Of a stretch of DNA of 64,000 bases, positions 36,776-50,229 are shown in pieces; position 1 is the stretch's first letter; each line of letters starts with the position of its first letter. Origin of the DNA: Polyangiaceae bacterium. Its GTDB lineage: Bacteria > Myxococcota_A > Polyangia > Polyangiales > Polyangiaceae. The stretch is from positions 1-64,000 of the forward strand of contig JAHBVX010000015.1 in NCBI GenBank assembly GCA_019637295.1. Reading direction: 5' to 3'. The notes beneath the pieces were generated by a model that saw only the letters and a list, made by a program, of their open reading frames with translations, was not told the origin of the DNA and did not search any database. A program made the translations under genes and the position numbers.

Positions 36776-39700
36776 TCAGGCTTGCAGCAGCGCCTCGAGA
36801 TCGCGGCGCGTCAGCTTCTCGGCCAGCTCGCTGCCGTCACCGAGCACGGCCGCGACGAGCTGTCGCTTCTTGTCTTGCAGCTCCGCCACTCGCTCCTCGA
36901 CGGTTCCGCGGCAGATCAACCTATAGGCGACCACGGGGCGCGACTGTCCGATGCGGTGGGTGCGGTCGATGGCCTGCGCTTCGGCGGCGGGGTTCCACCA
37001 CGGGTCGAGCAGGAAGACGTAGTCCGCGGCGGTGAGATTGAGCCCCACGCCGCCCGCCTTCAGGCTGATCAAGAACACGCTCGGACCATCGTCACTCTGA
37101 AAGTGGGCGACGCGCGCGGCGCGATCCCGAGTGGCGCCGTCCAGGTAATCGAACTCGATGCTCTCGGCCTCGAGGCGGTCGCGCACGATGGCCAGCAAGC
37201 TCGTGAACTGCGAGAACACCAGCGCCTTGTGTCCCTCGTCCGTGAGCTGGCGCAGCTGCTCGATCAGGAGCTCGACCTTGGAGCCCGACTCGCCGGCGCG
37301 CTCCGAGTCGAGTAGACCGGGGTGACACGCGGCCTGCCGCAGCCGCAGCAGGGCGGCGAGCACGTGCGGTGTCAGTTCGCCATCGGCGGTGGCGCCCTTC
37401 GCCTCGATGGCGGCCTGCAGGTAGCGGTGGACCTCCTCGTACTCGCGACGTTCGTTGCGGTCGAGCTCGACCCACAGGGTCTGCTCGGTGCGTGCCGGCA
37501 GATCCCGCGCGACCTGAGCCTTGGTGCGGCGCAGGGTGAAGGGTCGCACGGCCGCGCGCACCAGCTCCTTGCCGCGAGGATCGAGGGCAGCGCGACCGCT
37601 GAACATCCCCCGGGCCCACTCGGCGCGGTCGAACAGCCCTGGGTTCAGGAACTCGAACAACGAGCGCAGCTCACCCAAATGGTTCTCGATCGGTGTTCCG
37701 CTCATGGCGATGCGATGCGGAGCGTTCAGCTTGCGCGCCGCCTTCGCGGTGGCCGAGGCTGCGTTCTTGATGGCCTGCGCCTCGTCGAGCACGACGCTGT
37801 CGAAGGTGAGGGTCGCGAGGTCGTGGATGTCTCGCGCCATCGTGCCGTAGGTGGTCAGCACCACGTCGTGGTCCAGGAGCCCCGCTACCTTGCCCCGACC
37901 GCCGCCGTGGTGGACGTGAACCCGGAGCTTGGGGGCAAAGCGCTCGAACTCCGTGCACCAGTTGTGAATCAGCGAACGCGGTACGACCACCAGCGCGGGG
38001 GGACGACGCTTCGCACCATCTTCCGCGCGTCGAGCGCGCCGGTGCACGAGCAGCGCGATGACCTGCACGGTCTTGCCGAGCCCCATGTCGTCCGCGAGGC
38101 ATGCGCCAAAGCCGAGCTGCTCGTGGAACGCGAGCCAGTCGAGCCCCTCCTTCTGGTACGACCGCAGCGTGCCCAGAAAGCCGCGGGGCTTGCGCACGGC
38201 GGGGATGCCATCGAAGTCCCGCAACGCGCTGCGTAGCTTGGCGAACGCCGGGTCGACGGAGCTCTCCGTGGCCGCGTCGAGCAGCGTATCGAGCAGGCCA
38301 AGGTGAACGCGTCCGAGCCGCATGGGACCCGCCGCGTCGCCGCGCGCGAGCATGGAAGCGGCTCCCCATCGCTCCAGCCACTGCGCCGGTAGCAGACCCA
38401 TGGACCCGTCGCCCAGGCGGACGAAGCGCTGCTTCGCGCGCACTGCCGCGAGCAGATCGGGCAGGGGTAGCTCGACCCCACCGAAGGACGCGCCGCCCTC
38501 CAGCCCGAACCAGTCGATGCCGCTGGTCACCGTCACACGCGAGCTCGTCGGGCGTCGGACGACGAGGTTCTCGGCGAGGACCTCGACGCCCTGCTCCAGG
38601 AGGGTCGCGATAGCGGTCTCGAGCAACTCGCTCGGGAGCGCGAGCATGCCGCGTCGCTCCTCGAAGCCCGCGGCGAGCACGAGGTCGGTCGCAGCGCGCT
38701 CGGCGTCCCGATCCCGGTGCACGATCCGCCCGGAGCCAGTGAGGTGCCGCGCGGCGAAGGCGTGCGGCGGGATGCGGGAGCCAGCGTAGTCGAACATCAG
38801 CTTCGCGCCCAAGCGCTTGCTCCGTCCGGGGGCATCGATGGTCAGGACGGGCACGGGCAAAGCCTCCACGCGGGTGATGCCGGCGCTCTCGGGCAGCACC
38901 AGCTCCACGCTGTCGGACGCCACCAACAAGCGCTGTACGACCTCTCGCAGTCGTGGACCCTCGATCTGGGGAGCCGCGTGCGTGCGTAGCGTGGTGAGCC
39001 AAGCGGACACGCCGTCCGCGTCGAGCTGGGCGAGCCGGCCGTCCAACAGCAGGAGCCCCGGCGTGACCTGCATGCCGCTGCTGAGCTCGCGCCGTTCGCC
39101 GTCCCGCGCCAGCGCGGCGCGCACCTCGAAGTGCGGACCAGCGGGGACGAACTCGAGCTGCACTCGCCACGGAGGGCCGTCGTCCCACTCGAGGACCGGG
39201 AGCTCGAGCAGCGACTGCAGCTCCCCCTCCGTTTCGCGCGCGTGACGCGACACAGCGAGATCGAGAGCGTGGAGCTGCGCGTCGCGCAGCGGGCCGGGAT
39301 CGTCCACGTAGTGCAGCCGTCCGGTACGGGCCAACAGCTCGAGCAGCCGCGGCGCAAGGGCGTCGGGTGGCAAGACGCCGGGCATCCAGCCGCCTCCCCG
39401 GCGCTCGGACCGCAGCAGGAGCAGCGCCCAGCGATCCGCCTCGTCGCGGAGGGCGGTCAGGGGAATGTCTTGGACAGGACCGCCGCTCAGCTGTCCGCGT
39501 GCCCCGACCAGCCCCACGTGCACTTGGATGCGCCCGGTGCGCACGGCTTGGCGCGGGTCGAGGAAGTAGCGCGGCGCGACCGGTCGCCAGGCGTGAACCC
39601 GGTTGGTGACGTGCAGCAGGCTGTCGAGATCCAAACGGCGAATCGCCGTCGCGCCACTGGCTGCCGCTCCCGAGCGCAGCGGAGGAGCCGAGAGCTCGTC

Positions 39701-40075
39701 GTCGAACTCATCGAACTCGTCGTCGTCCTCCCAATCGTCGATCCCGAACATGTGGAAGCGCCACTCGCCGCGGAACCGGCGCCAGCTGGCGTGCTCGGTC
39801 AGCGCGGCGAGCAGCGTCGCGATCGCGTGCGCGCAGGGCTCCTCGAGCTCGAGGGCCTCCTGGCAGTCGCAGCACCAGCGCACCTTGCCGTCGGCCGCCA
39901 ACATCTCCACGTCGTGCGCGGGGAGCACCGTGGCCTGCGCCCAGTCGTCCTTGACTTGCAGCCCGCGGACCTGGCGACTCAAGAAGCACGCCACGCCCCG
40001 TGTCCAGGTGTCGAGCTCGGGTCTCGGTACGATCAGGTGGGAATGCTGCGACAGGGGAGCGATCGACGTTGCCAC
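36776..40075 (-). CDS. SWI2/SNF2 helicase with SWIM zinc finger
   Basis: The 1099-residue protein has a SWIM domain at about 65-90 (CDC, then CAHA: C-x-C-x(n)-C-x-H). A long helicase-associated region follows (about 100-600), and then the SNF2 motor. Motif I is DDMGLGKTVQVIALL at about 660, motif II VVLDEAQAIKN at about 765, motif III MSGTPIENHLGEL. The helicase-C part holds ALVFSQFTSLLAIV and the terminal IDRTHRIGQSRPV. This is the standard bacterial HepA/RapA-distant SNF2 class (DEAD/DEAH box in databases). Such proteins remodel protein-DNA or RNA polymerase complexes and some act in defence islands. It is monocistronic, divergent from the recombinase gene. Confidence 0.93.
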   Translation of the reverse strand: MATSIAPLSQHSHLIVPRPELDTWTRGVACFLSRQVRGLQVKDDWAQATVLPAHDVEMLAADGKVRWCCDCQEALELEEPCAHAIATLLAALTEHASWRRFRGEWRFHMFGIDDWEDDDEFDEFDDELSAPPLRSGAAASGATAIRRLDLDSLLHVTNRVHAWRPVAPRYFLDPRQAVRTGRIQVHVGLVGARGQLSGGPVQDIPLTALRDEADRWALLLLRSERRGGGWMPGVLPPDALAPRLLELLARTGRLHYVDDPGPLRDAQLHALDLAVSRHARETEGELQSLLELPVLEWDDGPPWRVQLEFVPAGPHFEVRAALARDGERRELSSGMQVTPGLLLLDGRLAQLDADGVSAWLTTLRTHAAPQIEGPRLREVVQRLLVASDSVELVLPESAGITRVEALPVPVLTIDAPGRSKRLGAKLMFDYAGSRIPPHAFAARHLTGSGRIVHRDRDAERAATDLVLAAGFEERRGMLALPSELLETAIATLLEQGVEVLAENLVVRRPTSSRVTVTSGIDWFGLEGGASFGGVELPLPDLLAAVRAKQRFVRLGDGSMGLLPAQWLERWGAASMLARGDAAGPMRLGRVHLGLLDTLLDAATESSVDPAFAKLRSALRDFDGIPAVRKPRGFLGTLRSYQKEGLDWLAFHEQLGFGACLADDMGLGKTVQVIALLVHRRARRAEDGAKRRPPALVVVPRSLIHNWCTEFERFAPKLRVHVHHGGGRGKVAGLLDHDVVLTTYGTMARDIHDLATLTFDSVVLDEAQAIKNAASATAKAARKLNAPHRIAMSGTPIENHLGELRSLFEFLNPGLFDRAEWARGMFSGRAALDPRGKELVRAAVRPFTLRRTKAQVARDLPARTEQTLWVELDRNERREYEEVHRYLQAAIEAKGATADGELTPHVLAALLRLRQAACHPGLLDSERAGESGSKVELLIEQLRQLTDEGHKALVFSQFTSLLAIVRDRLEAESIEFDYLDGATRDRAARVAHFQSDDGPSVFLISLKAGGVGLNLTAADYVFLLDPWWNPAAEAQAIDRTHRIGQSRPVVAYRLICRGTVEERVAELQDKKRQLVAAVLGDGSELAEKLTRRDLEALLQA

Positions 40076-40240
40076 GCGAAAAAGTCGATAGAGGCGCCCG
40101 GTGAGGGAGTAAAGAGGCTCGGGCGGCGACGATCACCCCTTGGCAATCCCCCGCACTGATCGTAGTGTCCGTCCTCGAAGGGCCGCTCGCGTGCGATCGT
40201 CCCCCCCCCGATCCTGCGGGCGGCTCTTCGCTTCTCACTG

Positions 40241-41308
40241 GTGGTCGCGGCGACGGAGGACTTCGAGAGACTTCGCGCGTTGCTCGCGCGGGCGAAGCTG
40301 ATCCTCGCCGAGATGGACAACGTGGTCGCGACGCCAACCCGCGTGGCCAGTGTGGGCGCGGTGCCCGTCGAGTCCTTCGAGCAGTGGGCCGAGTGTTGGT
40401 TCGAGCGTCGCGGTGCCGTCGGGGTCGAGCGCGAGCGTCGAGCCTTCGAGCGATGGATCGCCCCCTACCTGGGCGCGATCGGGGTCGCGGCGCTCGCGCG
40501 CGGGGACGTGGAGCGGTGGGTCGAGCAGCTGGATCGTGCCGTGTCCTCGAGGCGACTCCGTTGGTCGACTGCCTGGCGCGTCTGGATCGTGCTGCGGACG
40601 ATGCTTCGTGACCTGTCGCGCTCGAAGCACCTCGACCTCCGACTTCGCGCTGACCTGTCCGTCCACGGGGTACGCGGTCCGGACCGAGGGAGCACCCGCT
40701 CGAGCACTTTTCTCTACCCGAGCGAGTTCAGTCAGCTGATGGCCGCTCAGGTCGTGCCGCTGGGTCGGCGTCGGGTCTACGCGCTCGCGACCTACCTGGC
40801 CCTGAGGGCCTCGGAGCTTGTGGCGCTGCGCTGGGCCGACCTCGATCTGAAGCGACGCCAGGTCTGCGTCTCTCAGTCCCGGGATCGGAGCACGGGACGC
40901 GTGCGCGCTACCAAGTCCGGGCAGGCGCGCCAGGACGTGCTGCCCGCGGAGCTGCTCCCACTGCTTCGCCAGATGCAGCGGAGCGCGACCTTGGAGACGG
41001 TGGTCTCTGGCCGCATTCCTCCGTCCCTCGCGCGCGAGCTGCGCGCCGACTTGCTGGCTGCCGGGTGCGACCGCAGCGCGCTTCATGCGTCGACCGACAC
41101 GGAGCGTCCGCTCACCTTCCACGACCTGCGCGCGACCGGCATCACCTGGATGGCGATGCGCGGAGACTCGGTGACGGAGATCATGGAGCGCGCCGGCCAT
41201 GCGCAGCTCGCGACCACGCAAGGCTATCTCCGTCGGGGCCGCCTGCTCGCCGTCGCACGCGGCGAACGGCCCTTCCCCAGGCTCCCCCGCTGCCTGCTCC
41301 ACCCGTGA
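40241..41308 (+). CDS. Tyrosine recombinase / phage-type integrase
   Basis: The 355-residue enzyme has a SAM-like N-terminal DNA-binding part (about 45-145: ESFEQWAECWFERRG, STAWRVWIVLRTMLRDL). The catalytic domain has Arg in LRASELVALRW (about 188), His-x-x-Arg in FHDLRATGITW (about 294-297), GH in RAGHAQLATTQGY (about 317) and the nucleophile Tyr in QGYLR. All residues required for strand exchange are there. The GTG start at 40241 follows a run of C bases. The stop codon lies 14 bases before the first CRISPR repeat, at the trailer end of the array. No attachment site could be recognised. Confidence 0.88.
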   Translation: MVAATEDFERLRALLARAKLILAEMDNVVATPTRVASVGAVPVESFEQWAECWFERRGAVGVERERRAFERWIAPYLGAIGVAALARGDVERWVEQLDRAVSSRRLRWSTAWRVWIVLRTMLRDLSRSKHLDLRLRADLSVHGVRGPDRGSTRSSTFLYPSEFSQLMAAQVVPLGRRRVYALATYLALRASELVALRWADLDLKRRQVCVSQSRDRSTGRVRATKSGQARQDVLPAELLPLLRQMQRSATLETVVSGRIPPSLARELRADLLAAGCDRSALHASTDTERPLTFHDLRATGITWMAMRGDSVTEIMERAGHAQLATTQGYLRRGRLLAVARGERPFPRLPRCLLHP

Positions 41309-41321
41309 CGCCCCTGCGACG

Positions 41322-44300
41322 GCTTCAATGGGGCCGTCGCGCGAACGCGACGGAGAGGCCTTGGGCGGGAAGCTAAACTCAAGGCACCGGCCACGCTTCA
41401 ATGGGGCCGTCGCGCGAACGCGACGGAGAGGCGTGGACTTATCCGATGCGCGCCCGACACTACGGTGCTTCAATGGGGCCGTCGCGCGAACGCGACGGAG
41501 AGATAGCCCCAAGTGGTCGGAGCGACGGGAGGCACATAGGGCTTCAATGGGGCCGTCGCGCGAACGCGACGGAGAGATAAGCTTCAACGCCGCATGACGC
41601 CGAAAGCCGGCCAGCTTCAATGGGGCCGTCGCGCGAACGCGACGGAGAGGCGCGCTCGCGAACGTGCTGCAGATCCGCTCGCCGTCGCTTCAATGGGGCC
41701 GTCGCGCGAACGCGACGGAGAGGTACGGTGGGCGGTAGCGGTCGATGCGGCGCGACAGGCTTCAATGGGGCCGTCGCGCGAACGCGACGGAGAGATCTCC
41801 GCAGCGGCGCGCGCGCTGCGACCGGGAGCGCTTCAATGGGGCCGTCGCGCGAACGCGACGGAGAGTACGATCCAGAGTACGGCCTGGCCCTGTCACGGTT
41901 CGGCTTCAATGGGGCCGTCGCGCGAACGCGACGGAGAGGTCGTCCACCGCGTCGGCTGCGTCGACGCGGGCGAGCGCTTCAATGGGGCCGTCGCGCGAAC
42001 GCGACGGAGAGCGCGGCTCGACGGGCTGACCCGTCGCGTGGTCGAGCTGCTTCAATGGGGCCGTCGCGCGAACGCGACGGAGAGGCGATCGACGCGCTCC
42101 GCGCCGAGCGCGCTGCGCGAAGCTTCAATGGGGCCGTCGCGCGAACGCGACGGAGAGCCGCGGGCGAGCGAGCGAGGGAGCCCTCGGCGCGCCGCTTCAA
42201 TGGGGCCGTCGCGCGAACGCGACGGAGAGCACGGCAGGGCTGCGCGTGCACCTGCACCGCGCCGAGCTTCAATGGGGCCGTCGCGCGAACGCGACGGAGA
42301 GAAGACCTGGCGAAACGCGCGTGCACAAGCGCTCAGGGCTTCAATGGGGCCGTCGCGCGAACGCGACGGAGAGTCAGGTCGCGCTCGAGCGCGTCGCGCC
42401 ACGGCTCATGCTTCAATGGGGCCGTCGCGCGAACGCGACGGAGAGGAGACCGTCGCTCGGCCGCCCGCGCGTCGGCAGCCAGCTTCAATGGGGCCGTCGC
42501 GCGAACGCGACGGAGAGATACTCTTGGGGTGGCCGGCCCCAACCTTCCGGCCTCAGCTTCAATGGGGCCGTCGCGCGAACGCGACGGAGAGGTGGGATGT
42601 ACTCGACCGCATTCGGCGGAAGGACGAGCTTCAATGGGGCCGTCGCGCGAACGCGACGGAGAGCAGCCACTTAGCGATCGCGTGGTGCCCGCCGATCGGC
42701 TTCAATGGGGCCGTCGCGCGAACGCGACGGAGAGCCCATGCGCCGCGCTGAAGCCGAGGAAGGCAATGCGCCGCTTCAATGGGGCCGTCGCGCGAACGCG
42801 ACGGAGAGCAAAGCCGTTCCCACCGTGCGCTTGCGAGCGCCGCAGCTTCAATGGGGCCGTCGCGCGAACGCGACGGAGAGCTTCCACCACGTCCGCTACC
42901 CCGGACATGATGCGCGGCTTCAATGGGGCCGTCGCGCGAACGCGACGGAGAGGAGCTGCGCGCGATCGCTGAGCGCGTGTCGACGCTCGCTTCAATGGGG
43001 CCGTCGCGCGAACGCGACGGAGAGCCCCGCACGTCGCCTGTATCGGGCAGCGCTGACGGAGCTTCAATGGGGCCGTCGCGCGAACGCGACGGAGAGCCGC
43101 GGTGGGCGCAGTCCCGGGCGGCCCAGTTGCCGCTTCAATGGGGCCGTCGCGCGAACGCGACGGAGAGTGGACGCTCGTGGGCACATCGCCCAACTCCGAA
43201 CTCGCTTCAATGGGGCCGTCGCGCGAACGCGACGGAGAGGCGTGCGACGCCCTCCCGCACCACACGCACGGTCGGGGCTTCAATGGGGCCGTCGCGCGAA
43301 CGCGACGGAGAGGCGTCATGGTCGACCGGGCCAACGTGATGACCAGCACGCTTCAATGGGGCCGTCGCGCGAACGCGACGGAGAGACGTGGCAGCGCTCG
43401 ACGAACCTAAACTGGCGGGTGCTTCAATGGGGCCGTCGCGCGAACGCGACGGAGAGAGGGCATGTTAGTACCAACCTCACGTTCGGCCGTTTCCGCTTCA
43501 ATGGGGCCGTCGCGCGAACGCGACGGAGAGCGCCGCGCGCGCCCAGGTGGCCCATCTCGCCGGCAGCGCTTCAATGGGGCCGTCGCGCGAACGCGACGGA
43601 GAGACGCGAGCGCGCTCGGCTTCATCGACTGCGGCGTGTAGCTTCAATGGGGCCGTCGCGCGAACGCGACGGAGAGCCGCGCGCGTGGCTACAGCCGCAG
43701 CGGGCGACATCGCGCTTCAATGGGGCCGTCGCGCGAACGCGACGGAGAGCGCGCTGCAGGCCGCGCGCGAGCAGGGCGACGAGTGGGCTTCAATGGGGCC
43801 GTCGCGCGAACGCGACGGAGAGGGAGCGCGACGACGCGCGCGCATCGTCGGCGGCGCGCTTCAATGGGGCCGTCGCGCGAACGCGACGGAGAGCAGGTGC
43901 GGTCGCAGCGCCTCGCCGCGCCGCCCCCGCTTCAATGGGGCCGTCGCGCGAACGCGACGGAGAGAGCTAAGCCCTCCGATGACCGACTACCAAAAGGCGC
44001 GGCTTCAATGGGGCCGTCGCGCGAACGCGACGGAGAGGTCCCAGCGCGCGGCGTCGTAGCCCTCCCAGCGCCCGCTTCAATGGGGCCGTCGCGCGAACGC
44101 GACGGAGAGCGGTGAGCGTCGTCGACTCAGCGTGCCCCGCCTCGTGTGCTTCAATGGGGCCGTCGCGCGAACGCGACGGAGAGCACCCGTGGATCGTGCA
44201 GGACGAGGGTGCGCCCGAGGCTTCAATGGGGCCGTCGCGCGAACGCGACGGAGAGGCCGGTGCCGACTCCGTTCAAGTACCATTCGAGCGTGCTTCAATG

Positions 44301-47300
44301 GGGCCGTCGCGCGAACGCGACGGAGAGACCAGGCGCGCGTCTCTGCTCGCGCGAGCGCATCGGGCTTCAATGGGGCCGTCGCGCGAACGCGACGGAGAGC
44401 TGAACCAGGGGCTTGGGCGCGCGAACCGCGTGATCTTGCTTCAATGGGGCCGTCGCGCGAACGCGACGGAGAGGATGCTCCGGAGCGCTCTCTCGCCTCC
44501 CCCGGGTCTCGCTTCAATGGGGCCGTCGCGCGAACGCGACGGAGAGCACCACTGGTGGCACGTCGTGGGTGCCTAACAATCGGCTTCAATGGGGCCGTCG
44601 CGCGAACGCGACGGAGAGTCGCTGCGGGCGGCGTACTAGCCTGGCGAAACGCCGCGCTTCAATGGGGCCGTCGCGCGAACGCGACGGAGAGGTGGCACGG
44701 CCAGACACCCAACTATTGGGTGCCGCCGGCTTCAATGGGGCCGTCGCGCGAACGCGACGGAGAGGCGTACCCGCCGACGGGTGGACGGTCGAGGGGTGGG
44801 GCTTCAATGGGGCCGTCGCGCGAACGCGACGGAGAGTGCGCGGCATGCGCCGCCGGAGACGCTTGCGAGTCTCGCTTCAATGGGGCCGTCGCGCGAACGC
44901 GACGGAGAGATGGGACCCCGCCGCTCACCGGACCGCTCCCTGCGCGCTTCAATGGGGCCGTCGCGCGAACGCGACGGAGAGATGCGGACCTTCCGCATGT
45001 TCAATCCTCATCGTCCTCGCTTCAATGGGGCCGTCGCGCGAACGCGACGGAGAGGGGCAGCCCAGGTGAACGGCGCCTGGGCTTCGCCCGCTTCAATGGG
45101 GCCGTCGCGCGAACGCGACGGAGAGGGGACCGAGCCGGAAAACTTCGCGCGAATGACCCGGGCTTCAATGGGGCCGTCGCGCGAACGCGACGGAGAGCCT
45201 TCCTTCCCCCGATCAGGAAGGAAGGACGGTTCAGGCTTCAATGGGGCCGTCGCGCGAACGCGACGGAGAGGACACGGTCACTGGCGTGTACACGCTGGGT
45301 GAGTTTGGCTTCAATGGGGCCGTCGCGCGAACGCGACGGAGAGGCGATACCGCCAAGCTGCGGCGCATCGCCAAGCAGGTGCTTCAATGGGGCCGTCGCG
45401 CGAACGCGACGGAGAGGTGCGGCTGTAGAGCGGGCACGCTGGCTCACCGTCGCGCTTCAATGGGGCCGTCGCGCGAACGCGACGGAGAGGAACCGGCACC
45501 GCCGGGCCACGGGTGTGTGTGGTTGGCTTCAATGGGGCCGTCGCGCGAACGCGACGGAGAGGAAGGATGCGGCCGACAAGGAAATCGAGGCGCTCATGCT
45601 TCAATGGGGCCGTCGCGCGAACGCGACGGAGAGACGATGCCACCGACAAGCACGGCGAGCAGAAGGACGGGCTTCAATGGGGCCGTCGCGCGAACGCGAC
45701 GGAGAGGGCGAAGAGCAAGATTTCCGAGTTCATCGGCATCGGGTCGCTTCAATGGGGCCGTCGCGCGAACGCGACGGAGAGCTCGGCTATCTCGTGGGCG
45801 ACGAGCTCGGGTGGTGGTGCTTCAATGGGGCCGTCGCGCGAACGCGACGGAGAGGCCACGGCAGCAACGGGAGCGGGGGCTTCTCCGGTGCTTCAATGGG
45901 GCCGTCGCGCGAACGCGACGGAGAGATGGGCTTCGCGCGGCAGCTCGGCGCGACTGGGTTGATGCTTCAATGGGGCCGTCGCGCGAACGCGACGGAGAGC
46001 CGAGCCCGCTGTACCCGGCGGACTGGGAGCCGGCCATGCTTCAATGGGGCCGTCGCGCGAACGCGACGGAGAGAGCAGAGCCCCGCGTGGTCCCGCCACC
46101 GGTGGATGCGCTTCAATGGGGCCGTCGCGCGAACGCGACGGAGAGGACACGAGGAACTGAGGAGGGACCCCCGATGACGATGCTTCAATGGGGCCGTCGC
46201 GCGAACGCGACGGAGAGCGGTCCGCGGGGTGGCGCACGCACTCGCGCACTCCGCCGCTTCAATGGGGCCGTCGCGCGAACGCGACGGAGAGCGCCATGGC
46301 GCGCCGTAGCTCGGGTCCCGCGTAGCGGCTTCAATGGGGCCGTCGCGCGAACGCGACGGAGAGCCCCAGTGCCCCCACGCCCACGCCGTCGTTACGGTTT
46401 GCTTCAATGGGGCCGTCGCGCGAACGCGACGGAGAGCTGCCACCACCACACCGGCCAACACGGCGCCGCCTCCGCTTCAATGGGGCCGTCGCGCGAACGC
46501 GACGGAGAGCGCTATCTGCGCAGCCGCCCGCACAGCAACCTTGTTGGCTTCAATGGGGCCGTCGCGCGAACGCGACGGAGAGTAAAGTCTTGGCACTCCT
46601 CGGGTTGGCGCCCGAGAAGCTTCAATGGGGCCGTCGCGCGAACGCGACGGAGAGCACGCGCGCCCAGACGGCGCGGTATGCTGGGTCCTTGCTTCAATGG
46701 GGCCGTCGCGCGAACGCGACGGAGAGCCTGGGATGGCAGTAGCACATGGCGCCCTCGCCGCAGCTTCAATGGGGCCGTCGCGCGAACGCGACGGAGAGGT
46801 ACTTGATGCCCGGGGTACCGATGGCGCCGCCGGCCTGGCTTCAATGGGGCCGTCGCGCGAACGCGACGGAGAGCGCTATGACGTTCGGCGACTCCTCGCT
46901 CGAGATGCGGCTTCAATGGGGCCGTCGCGCGAACGCGACGGAGAGATCCCACATGACCGCGGTCTCGCCTGCGGCTGCGAGGCTTCAATGGGGCCGTCGC
47001 GCGAACGCGACGGAGAGGTGCCCGAACGTCCACGCCGTCGTTACGGTTTCGATGGGCTTCAATGGGGCCGTCGCGCGAACGCGACGGAGAGCCCAAGACC
47101 CTCTTGGAAGAGGCCTTGGCTCCGGCAGCTTCAATGGGGCCGTCGCGCGAACGCGACGGAGAGCCCAGGTCGTCGGCCTCGACGGTCGGCACGCCGTGGC
47201 TTCAATGGGGCCGTCGCGCGAACGCGACGGAGAGCGCTGCTCGCTCCGGCCCCCGCCGTCACTCTCAGGCGCTTCAATGGGGCCGTCGCGCGAACGCGAC

Positions 47301-47599
47301 GGAGAGCAGTAAGGCGAACGTCGCGGAGTCGAAGCGCAAGGCGCTTCAATGGGGCCGTCGCGCGAACGCGACGGAGAGGAGAGGAGCGCGCAATCCGCAT
47401 CGGCACGCAAAGGTCGCTTCAATGGGGCCGTCGCGCGAACGCGACGGAGAGGCGGCGGGGCCCGCAAGGAGATCCTCGACGAGGGCTCGCTTCAATGGGG
47501 CCGTCGCGCGAACGCGACGGAGAGCACCTGTCCCGGTGCGAGCTAGGCCCAGACGACTGGGCCGCTTCAATGGGGCCGTCGCGCGAACGCGACGGAGAG
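41322..47599 (-). CRISPR. Type I-G CRISPR array: 87 repeats, 86 spacers
   Basis: Counting every unit gives 87 copies of a 36-base repeat (plus-strand reading starts GCTTCAATGGGGCC and ends CGCGACGGAGAG). I saw no variation among them. Start-to-start distances are 71-75 bases, so spacers are 35-39 bases. Read on the minus strand the repeat ends in ATTGAAGC, like the 8-base 5' handle of mature crRNAs. It contains a perfect 8-bp stem CCGTCGCG/CGCGACGG closed by a TTCG loop. The array is therefore taken as transcribed leftward, with its leader at 47600-47876 and its oldest spacers near 41322. Open frames running through the array are artefacts. Confidence 0.98.
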
Positions 47600-47876
47600 G
47601 GACTTGGCAGGAGGCGTGGGATGTCGGGGGGGTGGGGAGTGGGTTGCGAGCGGTGGGGTGGGTGAGGGGATGATGGGTGAGCTTGCGACCGTGGGCTCTC
47701 CGGGCTCGCGGCGCAAGCTTTCGATTTCAATGAGCTTGGCGCGCTGCGAGCGGTGCCCGCTCGTTTCGCGCCGCCGGACCGCTCGACTCTACCAGCGCGC
47801 CTGTGCGGATTCCAGCCGCAGAGCGAGCCCTGAGCGCCCTCGAGCTCGGCGCAGCAGGACGCCGGTAGTTGGGGGC
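47600..47876 (-). promoter_or_regulatory. Probable CRISPR leader
   Basis: The 277 bases between the last repeat and cas2 contain no gene. On the transcribed (minus) strand the array-proximal 90 bases are C-rich (CACCC and CCCAC runs). Further out is an AT-richer patch with CTCATTGAAATCG (47723-47735), which resembles the repeat's ATTGAAGC end. The position at the repeat end facing the adaptation genes fits a leader carrying the array promoter and the integration signals. No promoter boxes were assigned. Confidence 0.7.

Positions 47877-50229
<2,353 letters not shown>

Noticed and set aside
40235-41620. 461-codon minus-strand frame opposite the recombinase
   Set aside because: It runs into CRISPR repeats and has no domain, whereas the plus strand has all tyrosine recombinase residues.
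41322-47680. Very long open frames across the array on both strands (up to 681 codons) with repeated words such as QWGRRANATE or SRERDGE
   Set aside because: They are translations of the CRISPR repeat, which has no stop codon in most frames; the periodicity is that of the array and spacers keep frames open only by chance.
47600-47876. tracrRNA or anti-repeat near the array
   Set aside because: The only repeat-like stretch is about ten bases long, and type I systems need none.
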